Of a stretch of DNA of 64,000 nucleotides, positions 1 through 14,178 are shown piece by piece. A program made the position numbers and the translations under genes. The number at the start of each line of letters is the position of its first letter. Positions within the stretch are counted from its first letter, which is position 1. The notes under the pieces were generated by a model, which was not told where the DNA came from, did not search any database, and saw nothing but the letters and a program-made list of their open reading frames with translations. Origin of the DNA: Acetivibrio straminisolvens JCM 21531 (GTDB lineage: Bacteria > Bacillota > Clostridia > Acetivibrionales > Acetivibrionaceae); assembly GCF_000521465.1 (NCBI RefSeq), contig NZ_BAVR01000014.1:1-64000 (forward strand). The letters are read 5' to 3'.

Positions 1-2148
<2,148 letters not shown>

Positions 2149-2210
2149 CATAGTATCGCTTGACGGTATATGACTTGTTTACGCTAATTAGAAATTTGGG
2201 GGGTATGGTG

Positions 2211-5200
2211 ATGAAAATTGACAGGTATTCTAAAAATATTTTAATGTCCGCAGGGGAGTTTGAGACGGAAAGGAAATATTGGACAGAAAGGCTTCAAGGG
2301 GAAGCGGTATCGTCAGGTTTGCCCCTGAGCTTTGCCCGGACTAAAAGTGAGCAGCCTAAAAAAGCTCTAAAGAGCATTGAATTTCCTCATGAGACTTCCA
2401 AAAAGTTTATTTCCATGAGCGGAAATTCACCTTATGCACTGTATATGATACTGTTGTCCTGTGTAAACTGCCTAATTTACAGATATACGGGAATTGAAGA
2501 TATAATTGTAGGAATGCCGGAATTTAAGCAGCAGGGGAGTGAGAATGTAGAAACCCGAAACATTCTTCCTTTGAGGGTTCATATAAAAAATCAAGAGACT
2601 TTCAAGGAATTGCTGATGGATGTCAAGGATGCCGTAAAATACTCAGACGAAAATAAAAACCTTCCGATGGAGATTATAGAGGAGCTTTTGCACTATGACC
2701 CTAATGATATTTCTCCTTTGTTCAAAACGGTAGTAATGCTGGAAGGAATACAGGATAAGGCTTGTGTGGAAGAAAGAGAATACGATATGCTGTTTTGCTT
2801 TTCCTCAGAGCAAGAATCGATAAGGCTTGAACTAAGTTATAGAGAGGATTTGTTTAGGGAGCAGTTTGCCGCTCAGACAATGGTCCACCTTGTCAATATT
2901 GCTGCTAATTTAGCTTTAAGTCCCGATAGTGTGATTTCACAAATGGAGATTCTTTGCGATGAGGAAAGAAAAAGAATTCTGTATGATTTCAACGACACCC
3001 GAAAAGCGTACAGTGACAGAAAGACAATTCATAAAATGTTTGAGGAACAGGTTGAGAAAACTCCGGACAATACGGCAGTAATATTCGGAAACAGGGAAAT
3101 TACATATAGAGAGTTGAATTCAAGGTCCAACAAGCTTGCATCATTGCTAAGAGACAGAGGGGTAAAAACGGGGACGTTTACAGCCGTCTTGATGGAGCGC
3201 TCTATGGAAATGATAACGGCAGTAATGGGAATAATTAAGGCGGGAGGAGCTTATGTACCTTTTGAGCCTTCGTTCCCCAAGATGCGTATTCAGAAAATTC
3301 TTGCGGATCTCAACATTAATTGCATTGTTACCCAGAGTACATTTCTAAACATGGTAAGGGAAATGCAGTGGAGCCTTCCATGTCTTACTGATGTTGTGTG
3401 TATGGATGTAGAGGATGAAGAGATTCCCATGGAGCAAATTGACCAAAAGGTAGTTTCGGAATTCTGGGATCATATTTCCGATGAATCTGTAGATGACGTA
3501 ACAGCCGGAGGATTTATAAGCAGCTATACGGGAAAACCTTTTTCAAAAGAAGAAGTTGATCAATACAAGAATAGGGTAATTTCGCTTATAAGTCCTTTGC
3601 TTGACAAAGAGAAAAAAGTTTTGGAAATAGGCTGCGGCTCAGGAACCGTAATGTTTTCTGTCGCTCCTTTGGTAAAAGAGTATACCGGCATTGACCCTTC
3701 CGAGGCAACCTTGGAGAAAAACAAAGAGCGCATAGCTTCAATGAATATCGGCAACATCAGGATTTTAAAGGGATTTGCCCATGAAGTGGATGCTTTATGC
3801 CAGGATTCCTATGATGTTGTAATTATTGCCAGCACCGTTCAGTTCTTTCCGGGATATGTATATCTCGAAAGGACAATAGAAAAGGCGTTGAAGCTGCTTA
3901 GACCGGGTGGAACTCTTTTTGTGGCGGATGTTATGGATGCGGAAAGAAAAGAGGAATTTAGAAGGTCGCTGGAGGAGTTTCGGAGCAAAAACAGGGATAA
4001 CAAGGAAATAAGAACCAAAACCGACGTTGATGGAGAGCTTTATATTGATAAACAGTTCTTCTGTGAATTGGAAAATAAAATACCGGAAATTGAAGAAGTA
4101 AAGGTACAGCATAGAGAGGATGAATTTGATAACGAACTTGCGTACCGCTATGATGTTTTGATTGAAAAAGGTCATGCGGAAAAAGAAGAGTATTTATCCA
4201 GGCTATCCAAGAGAAGAAATGACTGGACTCTTTGGCACATTTCCAAGTACTCCGGAGAGAATCTTGACATAGAGATAGATTCAAAAGAGCTGGCCTATGT
4301 CATATATACTTCCGGTTCCACAGGAGTGCCCAAGGGTGTTGCCGTGTCCCACAGACCGGTTATAAACCTTATTGAGTGGGTTAATCGTACCTTTAGAATT
4401 GATTCTAAAGACAGGCTGCTTTTCGTAACCTCTTTGTGTTTTGACTTGTCGGTGTATGACATTTTTGGAATTTTGGCATCGGGAGGCTCAATACGTGTGG
4501 CATCAAGAAGTGAATTGAGAAATCCCGAAGCCCTTTTGGATATTCTCCATAATGAGCCTATAACTTTCTGGGATTCTGCGCCTGCGGCGCTAAATCAGCT
4601 TGTACCGTATTTTAATGCAGAAAAAGGCCGATTTGCTTCCTTGAGGTTGGTGTTCTTAAGCGGCGACTGGATACCTGTGACATTGCCGGACAAAATAAGG
4701 GAAGTTTTCCCCAGAGCGGAGGTTATAAGCCTTGGAGGGGCAACGGAGGCAACGGTGTGGTCAAATTATTACCCCATAGGGGAAGTGGATCCGTTGTGGG
4801 CAAGCATACCTTATGGTAAACCCATTCAGAATGCATTTTATTATATTCTTGATTCCAATCTAAATCCTTGTCCTATCGGGGTTATTGGGGATTTGTACAT
4901 TGGCGGAGAATGCCTTGCCACAGGATATATCAATGATGAAAAGTTGACGAAAGAAAAATTTATTCCCGATCCCTTTAATAAGAGTGTGGACGGACGCATG
5001 TATAAAACCGGAGACACTGCAAGATGGTTTGAGGACGGCAATATGGAGTTCATGGGAAGAAAGGACTTCCAGGTAAAGATTCGGGGCTACAGGATAGAGC
5101 TTGGGGAAATTGAAAGCCACCTTATAAAGTACGAAGCCGTTAAGGATGCAGTAGTCGTGGTGAGAAAAGATGATGGCGACAATTATATATGTGCCTATTA

Positions 5201-8059
5201 TGTTTCAGACAGGGAGCTTACGGTGTCCGAGCTTAGGGAATACCTTCTTAAGGAGCTGCCGTCCTATATGATACCTTCATACTTTGTACGTCTTTCCCAT
5301 ATGCCTGTTACGGACAACGGAAAGCTGGACAGGAAAGCATTGCCGAAGCCTCAGGAGAATGTAAACACCGGAACGGAATATGAGGCACCAAGAAATGACG
5401 TTGAAAGAAAGCTTGTGGAAATCTATAAAGAAGTACTTGGTGTTGAAAGGATAGGAATAAGGGATGATTTCTTTGACCTTGGGGGCGATTCCATAAAAGC
5501 GATACAGGTAACATCTGCGGCTGAGCAGCAGGGGATTAATATTTCCGTATCGGATGTGCTTAAATATAAAACCATAATGGAAATTGTAGAAAACGTGGAT
5601 TATTCAAAGAAGAAGGAAACAGCATCCCAGACAGAGGTTGAGGGAGAAGTACCGCTTACTCCTGTGCAGAAATGGTTTTTCGAAGAAGAACGGGGCTACG
5701 CCCACTACTGGAACCAGACAAATCTCTTTGCATTGGATAAAAATGTGGATTTAAAGCTTTTGGAAGATGTGTTTAAAAAGGTAATCGAACACCACGACGC
5801 CCTGAGGATGGGATATAGTTTTAAGGGTGAAGAGGTGGTGCAGTATAACAGAAAGGTAAGTGAGACAGATTTCAGACTTGAGGTTATTGATCTGTTGTCA
5901 TATGATTATGAGGTTCAAAAGCAGAAGATAAAAGAATTGAGCGTAAAAATACAGGAAAGTCTTGATCTGGAGAAGGACCTTCTTATCCGTGCATATGTGT
6001 TTGATTTAGGTGAAAACGGCAAAAGGCTTTTAATCCCTGTGCACCATCTTGTGATAGACGGAGTTTCATGGAGAATCCTCATAGAAGATATAGAAAGACT
6101 GTACAGGTCCAAAATGGAAGAGTCTCTGCCTTTGAAAACCACTTCCTTTAAAGAGTGGAGTGAAAAGCTTTACGATTATGCTGCTAACGGACCTGTAGAC
6201 ATAGAATATTGGGAAAGCATTGACAGTACCAAAATAAAATCTGTTGCCAACAGAAGAGTGGATGATAATTATTTGAAAGACCATAAAAAGATTAACTTCA
6301 CATTGTCTAAAGAGAATACCAAAAAGCTTTTAACTGAAACCAATAAAGCTTACGGCACAGAGATTAATGACATTTTGCTGTCAGCCCTTACCCTTTCTTT
6401 GGGAGAAGGTTTTGGTCTTGATAATGTGCTACTTATGCTGGAGAGCTACGGCAGGGAGGAAATAATTGAGGGTGTAAATCTATCAAGAACTGTGGGATGG
6501 TTTACTGCCATGTATCCGGTATGTCTTGAAAGAAAGAATGGAATAGAGGATACCATTGCCCAGGTAAAGCAAAATCTTGGCAAGATTTCATCGAAAGGTA
6601 TTAATTTCGGTGTTGCCAGATATATAAGCAAAAATGAGAAATTAAAAGTTTTAGAGCCTGAAATTTCTTTCAACTATTTGGGACAATTCGATAATCCCGG
6701 CGAAAAGGACAGTCTTTTGAAAGCTCAACTGAAGATTTCGGAAGGAGTATCCATGAAAATAACAGGCATGGTTATCTGATAGACGTAACCGGCATGACTG
6801 TAGATGGGAAGCTTCAGTTCCTTATCGGATACAACGAAAAGTATGTGGATGAAGAGGCAGTGCAAAAAACGGCACAATGCTTTGAAAAGACCCTTGTTGA
6901 ATTGGTGGAGTACGCCGAAAAGAAGCTTGCAAATGCCATTCGAGTAAAAAATCCGGCTCTTTATCAGATAAACCGGCCAGATGCAAAGGAGCTTAAAGTA
7001 GTACTTCACAACGATATAGTCACCTATTTGTGCCACTCTCTGGCGATATGTATCATATTGGCGGATGAAAGGATTCATCCTTGGTACTATGAACATTATG
7101 TCAAGCTTTATACCGAGATGCAGTCAAGCGGCATGCTGATCATGGATTTTCTTGAGCTTCGAGCGCCGTACAATGAGGTGATTCAAGAGGTCTACATGGG
7201 TTATGAATTGTTAAAGGATGTAAAGGACATTGTAGACTATATAATTGATAAGATAAATCTGGGTTACTATGTCATAGTAAATGTTGACGAGTATTATCTT
7301 CCGGCAAAAAAAGCCTATAAAACCAAGCATTATGTTCACCACTCCCTTATTTACGGTTATGACAATTCGAAGAGGGAGCTTAAGGCAATCGGATTTAATG
7401 CGGAGCAAATGTTTGCAAAAATGACCTTTGACTATGATATGTACCGGGAGGCTTTTGAAAGTGGAAAGATGTATTACAAGGATTCGGCGCCTTGGGCTGA
7501 AACCAATGCCATCGAACTTTTGAGGCTTAGGGACTTTATACAGGAATATCCCTTCAGCCTTGAGAAGTTTACCAATAGGTTGCAGGATTATGTAGACTCC
7601 AAAGAGGACCTTCAGGTAATTTATGCCCAGAGATTTGACCAATATTTTTTGGGCAAAGAACAACTGAAATTCGGCATGGATGTTTATGACGAAGTAATCC
7701 GTCACCTTGAGAATCTTAAAAAAGGCGTTGTAACTGTCGATTATAGAGCGCTTCATCTTATGTATGAGCACAAGAAGTCTATACATAAAAGATTGGAGTT
7801 TATTTCGTCGAGGTTTGACATGCCTCTGAGATTTAAAGAACTCGTAGAAGAGTATCGCAATGTAATGGATACGGTTGATTCGGCAAGACGTCTTATGTTA
7901 AAGCATACCATCGGAAGCGGTGAAGGCTATAACCTGTTACCGGACAAAGAGGTCATTGATGAAATATCTAATATTTTAAAGCAGGTAAAAGTTATGGAAA
8001 AGCAGGTTCTCACAGAAATATGCGATAATCTGCGGGAGGTATATAATGCGATCGGATAA
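2211..8059 (+). CDS. NRPS: partial C - A interrupted by methyltransferase - PCP - E - BtrH/papain-like tail
   Basis: Start chosen at ATG 2211, seven bases after GGGGGG; ATG 2205 is too close. Domains: residues 1-250 resemble the C-terminal half of a condensation domain and lack HHxxxDG. The A domain starts near 260, with A2 (GGAYVPFEP, ~344). A class I SAM methyltransferase (VLEIGCGSG, ~469) sits between A2 and A3. A3 (YTSGSTGVPKG, ~696), A5 (GGATEATVW), A7 (YKTGDTARW) and A10 follow. The carrier is of the GGDSIKA type (~1091). An epimerization domain follows (HHLVIDGVSW ~1278, VGWFTAMYP, FNYLGQ). One base appears lost near 6768; restoring it gives GHGYLIDVTGMT and joins the 6794-8059 frame. 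The last ~360 residues resemble the BtrH N-terminal/papain-like fold (DEYYLPAKKAYKTKHYVHH), possibly an acyl or peptidyl transferase. That last call is tentative; the NRPS domains are clear. Confidence 0.85.
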
Positions 8060-9908
8060 TAAATTGTGTGTAAAACTTATTCATTGCGGCAATAAAAATA
8101 TCGCAAACCCTGCGGATAATGCCCAGAAAAACGTGTTTTTCATGCCTATAGGTTTCTGTGCATTAGGATATGAGCTAAAGAAAAATGGATTTGATGTAGA
8201 GATAATCCATTCAGACCTTATTGACAGGAATGGAATACTTGACACAATCGATTTTAGCAATGTGGATGCTGTGGGCTTTGATTGCCACTGGGCCAATCAA
8301 AGCCTTGCAGTAATAGAAACTGCCGAATATATAAAAAAAGTGAATCCCGATATATTTGTATTCCTCGGGGGATACACAGCCAGCCTCTTTGCGGAGGAAA
8401 TAGTGCGGGAATACCCGCAGGTAAATGCTGTTATAAGAGGGGATGGAGAGGTGCCCATAGTGGAGCTGTGTAACGCCCTTTATGAAAACAAAGCTTTCCC
8501 AACTCCTAATTTCGGACTTCTTTGGAAACTTCTTAAAAAGGTTCAAAACCTGGTTTGGAAAGACCCGGAAGGCAATGTAAAATCCAATGAATTTTCGTAT
8601 ATCGGAACACGGGATATAATTGACAACATGAATTTTGCAGCACTGGATCTTCTAAAGGATTGGAAGCAATACCAAATGCTCTGCAAATTCTGGACAAGGT
8701 TTGACGAGATAAACTCAGGTCCGTTGTTTTTCCTTTGCGTAGGAAGGGGTTGCCAGTATGCTTGTCTGTTTTGCGGAGGCAACTGTGAAGCCCAAAGAAG
8801 GATGAACAATAGAAATTCTGTTGCAATAAGGTCCGTAGATTCGGTTCTAAAAACTGTAAAAGATGCTGTATCTAAGGGTTTTACCACAATGTATACATGT
8901 TTTGAGTTTGAAGGAAGTGAAGAATGGTATATTGAGCTTTTAAAAAGGATAAAGCAGGAAGGACTTGACATAAACTTTATTTACGGCTCCTGGAGACTTC
9001 CTTCAAAAGAGCTTGTGGATGCCTTTTCGGAATGCTGCAGACAAGTTATGATGGAAATATCGCCGGAAACTGGGGATGAAGAGCTTAGGAGAATAAACAA
9101 GGATGTCCGCCTTTACTATTCCAATGAGGAACTGGAAGAATGTTTGGAGTATATAAGAGCAAAAAAGAACATTAAAATACAGCTTTATTACGGATATTTC
9201 CTTGTAAAGGATACGGAGCAAACCATAGAAAATACTCTTAAGTATATAATGAAACTGGCCATAAGGTTTTCCGATTTTGTTGAACAGGAATATTTCAATT
9301 TTTCCACGGATCCCGGTTCGTTGATATTTTTATACCCTGAAAAGTATGATATTGAAATGGGAGTTCGTAGCTTCAGAGACTATATTGAGTATATAAAAGA
9401 AAACTATATTAATAAAAAGGAGAGCTCTGCTGATCTTAGGGTGTTTAATCCTAAGAATATGTCCCTTGAGACTGTAGGGGAGATAGATAGAAAAATAAGG
9501 CTGTTAAATTATCTGTTTAGCACATATAGAGGAACAGTTTCAACTATACTTAAAAAGACACACAATCCCGATATTATAGTGAGCCTCCTAAAAGACAACA
9601 ACTTGTTGGACAGTACCAAGAGCAAGATTTTGCCTGAGGAATTCAAAGAATTGCTGATAAACGCATGCAATAAGAGCAATTGTCTTGATACGGAGCTTAT
9701 TAGAATGATAAGCATTGAATGTGAAAAGCAAAAGACGGAATACAAAGCATCAAAACCTGCACCGCAGATATGGCTTGATGAGGTGTCTCACAGTCTTGAT
9801 GAAAGCGATGCGGTTAGGGCGATGATGGAGTTTATTAATAATGAGAGCAAAATTTCAAAAGAAGATAAAGAAGATATGGATTTTGATTTCGATTTGTCTG
9901 TTTTGTGA
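8046..9908 (+). CDS. B12-binding domain radical SAM protein
   Basis: ATG 8046 follows GGGAGGT and overlaps the end of the synthetase by 14 bases, so the two are probably co-translated. Residues ~30-150 look like a cobalamin-binding fold (VDAVGFDCHW, FLGGYTASLFAEEIV, VIRGDGEVPIVEL). The radical SAM cluster motif is CQYACLFC near residue 237, preceded by FLCVGRG. A C-terminal extension of ~150 residues matches nothing I recognise and ends in an acidic tail. Such enzymes methylate unreactive carbons or rearrange substrates by radical chemistry. Lying directly behind an NRPS, this one probably modifies the peptide or its precursor. The reaction is not predictable from sequence, and the gene is intact here. 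Confidence 0.85.
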   Translation: MRSDNKLCVKLIHCGNKNIANPADNAQKNVFFMPIGFCALGYELKKNGFDVEIIHSDLIDRNGILDTIDFSNVDAVGFDCHWANQSLAVIETAEYIKKVNPDIFVFLGGYTASLFAEEIVREYPQVNAVIRGDGEVPIVELCNALYENKAFPTPNFGLLWKLLKKVQNLVWKDPEGNVKSNEFSYIGTRDIIDNMNFAALDLLKDWKQYQMLCKFWTRFDEINSGPLFFLCVGRGCQYACLFCGGNCEAQRRMNNRNSVAIRSVDSVLKTVKDAVSKGFTTMYTCFEFEGSEEWYIELLKRIKQEGLDINFIYGSWRLPSKELVDAFSECCRQVMMEISPETGDEELRRINKDVRLYYSNEELEECLEYIRAKKNIKIQLYYGYFLVKDTEQTIENTLKYIMKLAIRFSDFVEQEYFNFSTDPGSLIFLYPEKYDIEMGVRSFRDYIEYIKENYINKKESSADLRVFNPKNMSLETVGEIDRKIRLLNYLFSTYRGTVSTILKKTHNPDIIVSLLKDNNLLDSTKSKILPEEFKELLINACNKSNCLDTELIRMISIECEKQKTEYKASKPAPQIWLDEVSHSLDESDAVRAMMEFINNESKISKEDKEDMDFDFDLSVL

Positions 9909-10113
9909 GAGGATTAAAGTACATATATATCAGTTTGTATGATATGTTTATAATATCTATTAAAAGCATATAGTTATATATTTTGAATAAAAATCATGAG
10001 TATTCTGCATTAAATAATGGAATATTACATGGTTTTTCTTTTTTTATTACAGGTAAGTGATAAAATAATAAAAAAGAAAACGATACGGAAAAAATATGTA
10101 GGGGGAGTAGGGG

Positions 10114-12915
10114 ATGACAGTCAGAAAGATAAAAGTATTTGTTGTTTTAATAATTTTGACAGCAATATACTCAACAGGACTGGCAAGTTCAAACGGCATG
10201 AAAGTAAAAATAAACGATGTGGACGTCAGATTTAACATATATCCCCGTATTGCAGATGACAAGCTGCTAATTCCGGTAAGAGAGCTTTTTGAGTTTTTCG
10301 GATATAAAGTTATCTGGAACGGTACCGACAGAACTGCTTTGTGTACCAAAGACGGCAAAGAAGTATTGTTTGATGTTGACAAAGGTGAAATTCGATTTGA
10401 CGGCAGAAGTGAAGTATTGGATTCTCCTTTTCCCATAATTGAAGGAAGAATTTTTACACCGCCAAGAATAATTGAACAGACTCTGGACGTGAAGGTTCAG
10501 TGGCATGAAGATGAATCTACAGTTTATTTTTGGGACGAGGAAAATGCGGATATATCTGTTTCGGGAAGTGAAAATATTGTTGCAGTAGGAGAGAATATAA
10601 TTGTAAACATAACCAGAAGATATAGAATAGAGAAGGTAAATGAGATTATTGCCGAGGCAGACAGATTGTATCTTGACAATAATCTTGTCCGGGCTGTCGA
10701 TAAATATGAGGAAGTGCTAAAACACATTCCAGTACTGAAAATCCCGAAGAATACGGACATGTTATGATTAATCTCGGAAGTACCTATCTTGAACTTTCAA
10801 AGATATTGGACAAAGAGGAGAATATCGGTAAAGCAATTCTGATATTTGAAGAAGTTCTTAAAAAGATTCCTAAAGAGCAATATCCTTCTATTGATGCTTA
10901 TGCCCATATAGGCTGGGAGATGCTATATGAATCTTTCCATGATACGGGATATGAAAAACAATTCTTTGAAATCCCTTGCGGAATATGATGAAGCCTTAAA
11001 GTTCATTAATAAGGAGGATTACCCCTATCATTACGCAGGGATTTGTCATTCAAAGGGAGTGGCTTTTATATGCTTGGCGCAGACTGAGCAAATGGAGGAA
11101 AATATTGAAAAAGCCTTTAGGTCTTATGAAGAGGCCTTGAGCATATACCGGGAAGAGGATTATCCAAAGGAATTTGCAAAAGTTAAAATCAATCAGGCTC
11201 TGGCCTATACATATCATTTCAGAATGAGAGGAGAGAATGATGATTTAGAGAAAGGAATTGATGCATATAATGCCTGTCTTAAATACGTTTCGAAAGACGA
11301 GGATCCGTTAGGTTACGCGAAAACACTGAGTAACCTTGGAATCTTATACATTCAAAACTTCATGGTAAAACCTACAAAGGAGAATCTGAATAAAACTGTA
11401 AGTACGATAGAAGAGGCATTGAAGATTTATACAATGGATAAATACCCTTTACTTTATGCTGCAAATCAAAACAATCTGGGTTTTGTATATTTAGTGTCTC
11501 CATACAACGAAGATAGGGAGAAAAACCTATACAGAGGACTTGAAGCTTTAAACAATGCATTAAAAGTATATACCGCAGGTGATTATCCGTACTATTACGG
11601 TATAGCTCATATAAACAAAGGGCGAGTATATACTTACTTGTCTGATTTTAAAGACAGTGAGGAGAACTGCCGGGAGGCCATAAGACATTTTGAGGAAGCA
11701 TTAAAGGTTTTCACCGCAGACAGATATCCGTTTTATTATGCCGAGGCGTGTACCCACATGGCTCTGGCCTATAAGAAGTTGTCCAATTATGACGATCTCA
11801 AAGGAAATACTCTTAAGTCCATAGAGAGATATAACGAGGCTTTGAATTTTTACACCCTCGAAAGTTATCCGGTTTACTTTGCTTCAATTTTGCAAAGCCT
11901 TGGGAGTTCATACATTCAATTATCCTATGTTGAGAATTCAAAGGAAAACATATATAGGGCTATCAGAGCTTATGAAAATGCCTTCAAGGTATATACCGAG
12001 GAGAGCTTCCCTTATTATTATTCGGATACTCTTATATATATGGGGGATGCATACGAGTATCTGTCGACCATAGAAAATACAGTCGAAAACAGTCTGGAGT
12101 CCATAAGATATTACCAAAAAGCCCTGGATTATTCCATTGAACAGGGAATAAATCTAAGAACGTCATGGCTATATCTTAGGATGGCGAAAAGTTATGTCCA
12201 TATGGCTTGGGCAAAGGACAGAAAGGAAAATATCAAAAAGGCCTTGGAAGCCTGTAATAAGGCTTTAGAAATAGAAGACACGAAAAATAATGCTACAGCC
12301 TATGGGAATGCAAATTTTGTGTTGGCACAGATTCATTTAATTCTTTCGGATTTTGAAGAAAAGGAAGAAAACCTTGTCAAAGCATTGAATGCCTCTGATG
12401 AAAGTCTAAAGATTTTTGGAGTTAATGACGGTAAAACCCGTGTTGAGATTTTAAGAATCAAAGGAGATATTTACTGTAAATTGGCTGAGGTGAAAGACAG
12501 CGAAGAGAATCTTCAAAAGGCACTGGATATCTATGATGAGGCATTGAATATTTTTAAACTGAGAGGAGAGCGTTTTCCTGAAATATATGCAAGCATTTAT
12601 TGCAGCAGGAGTGAAGCCTTAAACAGACTTGCCCATATAAAGGACAGGGAAAAATATATTGGGGAGGCTTTACTGTCCTGTAAAGAAGCTATGGAAATTT
12701 ATACTGTTGATGCTTATCCTTTAGGCTATGCAAGGGCATGGCATATCATGGGAGACATATACATGAACCTTGGAAGTATAAGAGACAGAAATGAGAACTT
12801 AAGATTGGCTAGAGAAAGCTATGACAAGGCTCTTAAGGTATATACAATGGAAAAGAATCCGCAGTTCTACAAGGAGATAACAGAAAAGAAAAGTATTATA
12901 TATAATGAAAAATAA
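10114..12915 (+). CDS. Exported copper-amine-oxidase-N / TPR-repeat protein (two frameshifts)
   Basis: ATG 10114 follows AGGGGGAGTAGGGG. Residues 1-27 form a hydrophobic signal segment. The next ~110 residues match the copper amine oxidase-like N-terminal domain of clostridial surface proteins (KLLIPVRELFEFFGYKVIW, FTPPRIIEQTLDVKVQW). The remainder is a long array of TPR-like repeats with a period near 48 residues, each with an EEALKVYTxxxYPxYY signature. The frame slips near 10703 and near 10965; each repair restores the repeat pattern, so 10114-12915 is one protein of about 930 residues. No enzyme motif is seen. It is probably an extracytoplasmic binding or scaffold protein. It is a paralogue of the 14179-15740 gene. 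Confidence 0.75.
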
Positions 12916-13031
12916 TATTTCCAAGATTCAAAAGAATAAGATACAAAAGGCAATACATACATAATATCACAAGCATAAGGATGTGACGGGTATTCAATTA
13001 ACAAAAGATTAAGGGTTTAGGGGAGGTAAAA

Positions 13032-14144
13032 ATGGATAAAGCTTTTTTAAGTATTAGGGATATTCTGGATATTATATTCAGAATCACCAACAAGAATGCA
13101 AATATTCTTGCCGACTGTTACCTTATAAAGGACTCTTCCATTATCTCGAAATGGAAGAATAACAGGGCAAAACCCAAGAGCGAAGATTTAATGAAGATCG
13201 TCGACTTTACGTATGGAGAATCTACAGCAACGCAGCGCAAGATGATCAGAAATGAGATTGAGATTTTAATTTACAACTCTTCTTTGAATAATGAGATTAA
13301 GGAGTCATTGCTGCATATCGTAGAATTTAAGGAGTTTTTGATAGAAGTTTTAAATGTGTCGTCATCCTCTCTTGGAAGAATTTCCAAACAAAAAAACTTA
13401 ATCGTTCAGCCTTCAGATGAGGACGAATTTGATAAGGCATCCGTTTCCGAGCCGATTACAGCATTTCACAATTTTGTGGAGGGCAATTACTCCGGGGTGG
13501 TGGAGTTTAACCTGGTTTTATCAAAAAGTGGAGAGAATGGTTCAAAAGGAACATTAAATGGCGTGGTGAACTATAAGAATAATATCAGTGAGAACATAAA
13601 AAGCAGAGTGGGAAATCTTAGAAAGCAGCTTAAATCTAAAAGTATACTGGGTACAATTATAATTATTGTTATTACCGGTTTTATGGCTGCTCAGGCTGCA
13701 AGCGGCAATCAAAACGCAAAAGCTGCCGTATCTTCGAAAAATCCTTCTGAGGTTTTGCAGAACATATCAAGTACCGATTCCGGCAACCCTAACAATTTAC
13801 CGGACACTTCGGCTCAAGCAAACATATATGAAGATAAGTTTGAAGAAATGTCTGATAAAGCTGAAGTTGATGCCGGCGTTGAACATGGTAGAGCTGAAAG
13901 CAATGGGGATTTAGCTAAACCAAATATCGAAGCGGAAATTGATACAAAAAGTGATGCTCAAACTGATGCAGCAAGTTATCCAACAGCAAGCACAACGGCA
14001 ACTGCCGGTGAAGCAACCGATTCAACTGCAGATAAAGTAACCAATACTTCTGACAATGCAACAATAAATAATAGTGTCGTTATTGAAGGAGATAACAATA
14101 TATTGGGGCAAGGAAGCAATATTTATATACATATCGGGGATTAA
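13032..14144 (+). CDS. Single-pass membrane protein with N-terminal HTH-like region
   Basis: ATG 13032 follows GGGGAGG. Residues ~35-60 (SSIISKWKNNRAKPKSEDLM) look like the recognition part of an XRE-type helix-turn-helix. One hydrophobic helix (TIIIIVITGFMAAQAAS) lies near residue 210. The outer part is Ser/Thr/Ala/Asp-rich, low in complexity, and ends in NNSVVIEGDNNILGQGSN, a Gly-Asp-Asn-Asn pattern. There is no signal peptide. The topology suggests a DNA-binding or protein-binding domain inside and a sensor stalk outside. It lies between two paralogous CAO-N/TPR surface proteins and may sense or regulate them; that is inference. I do not recognise the family. Confidence 0.6.
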   Translation: MDKAFLSIRDILDIIFRITNKNANILADCYLIKDSSIISKWKNNRAKPKSEDLMKIVDFTYGESTATQRKMIRNEIEILIYNSSLNNEIKESLLHIVEFKEFLIEVLNVSSSSLGRISKQKNLIVQPSDEDEFDKASVSEPITAFHNFVEGNYSGVVEFNLVLSKSGENGSKGTLNGVVNYKNNISENIKSRVGNLRKQLKSKSILGTIIIIVITGFMAAQAASGNQNAKAAVSSKNPSEVLQNISSTDSGNPNNLPDTSAQANIYEDKFEEMSDKAEVDAGVEHGRAESNGDLAKPNIEAEIDTKSDAQTDAASYPTASTTATAGEATDSTADKVTNTSDNATINNSVVIEGDNNILGQGSNIYIHIGD

Positions 14145-14178
14145 TTAGAACGGTTGTAAAAACTGGGAGGATTTATTT

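Noticed and set aside
10017-10235. 72-codon ORF upstream of the first CAO-N/TPR gene
   Set aside because: It overlaps the ribosome site and start of the real gene in another frame and has no ribosome site or motif of its own.
10927-12915. TPR-array gene as a separate CDS starting at 10927
   Set aside because: It opens mid-repeat with no signal peptide, and the frame before it continues the same repeat pattern.
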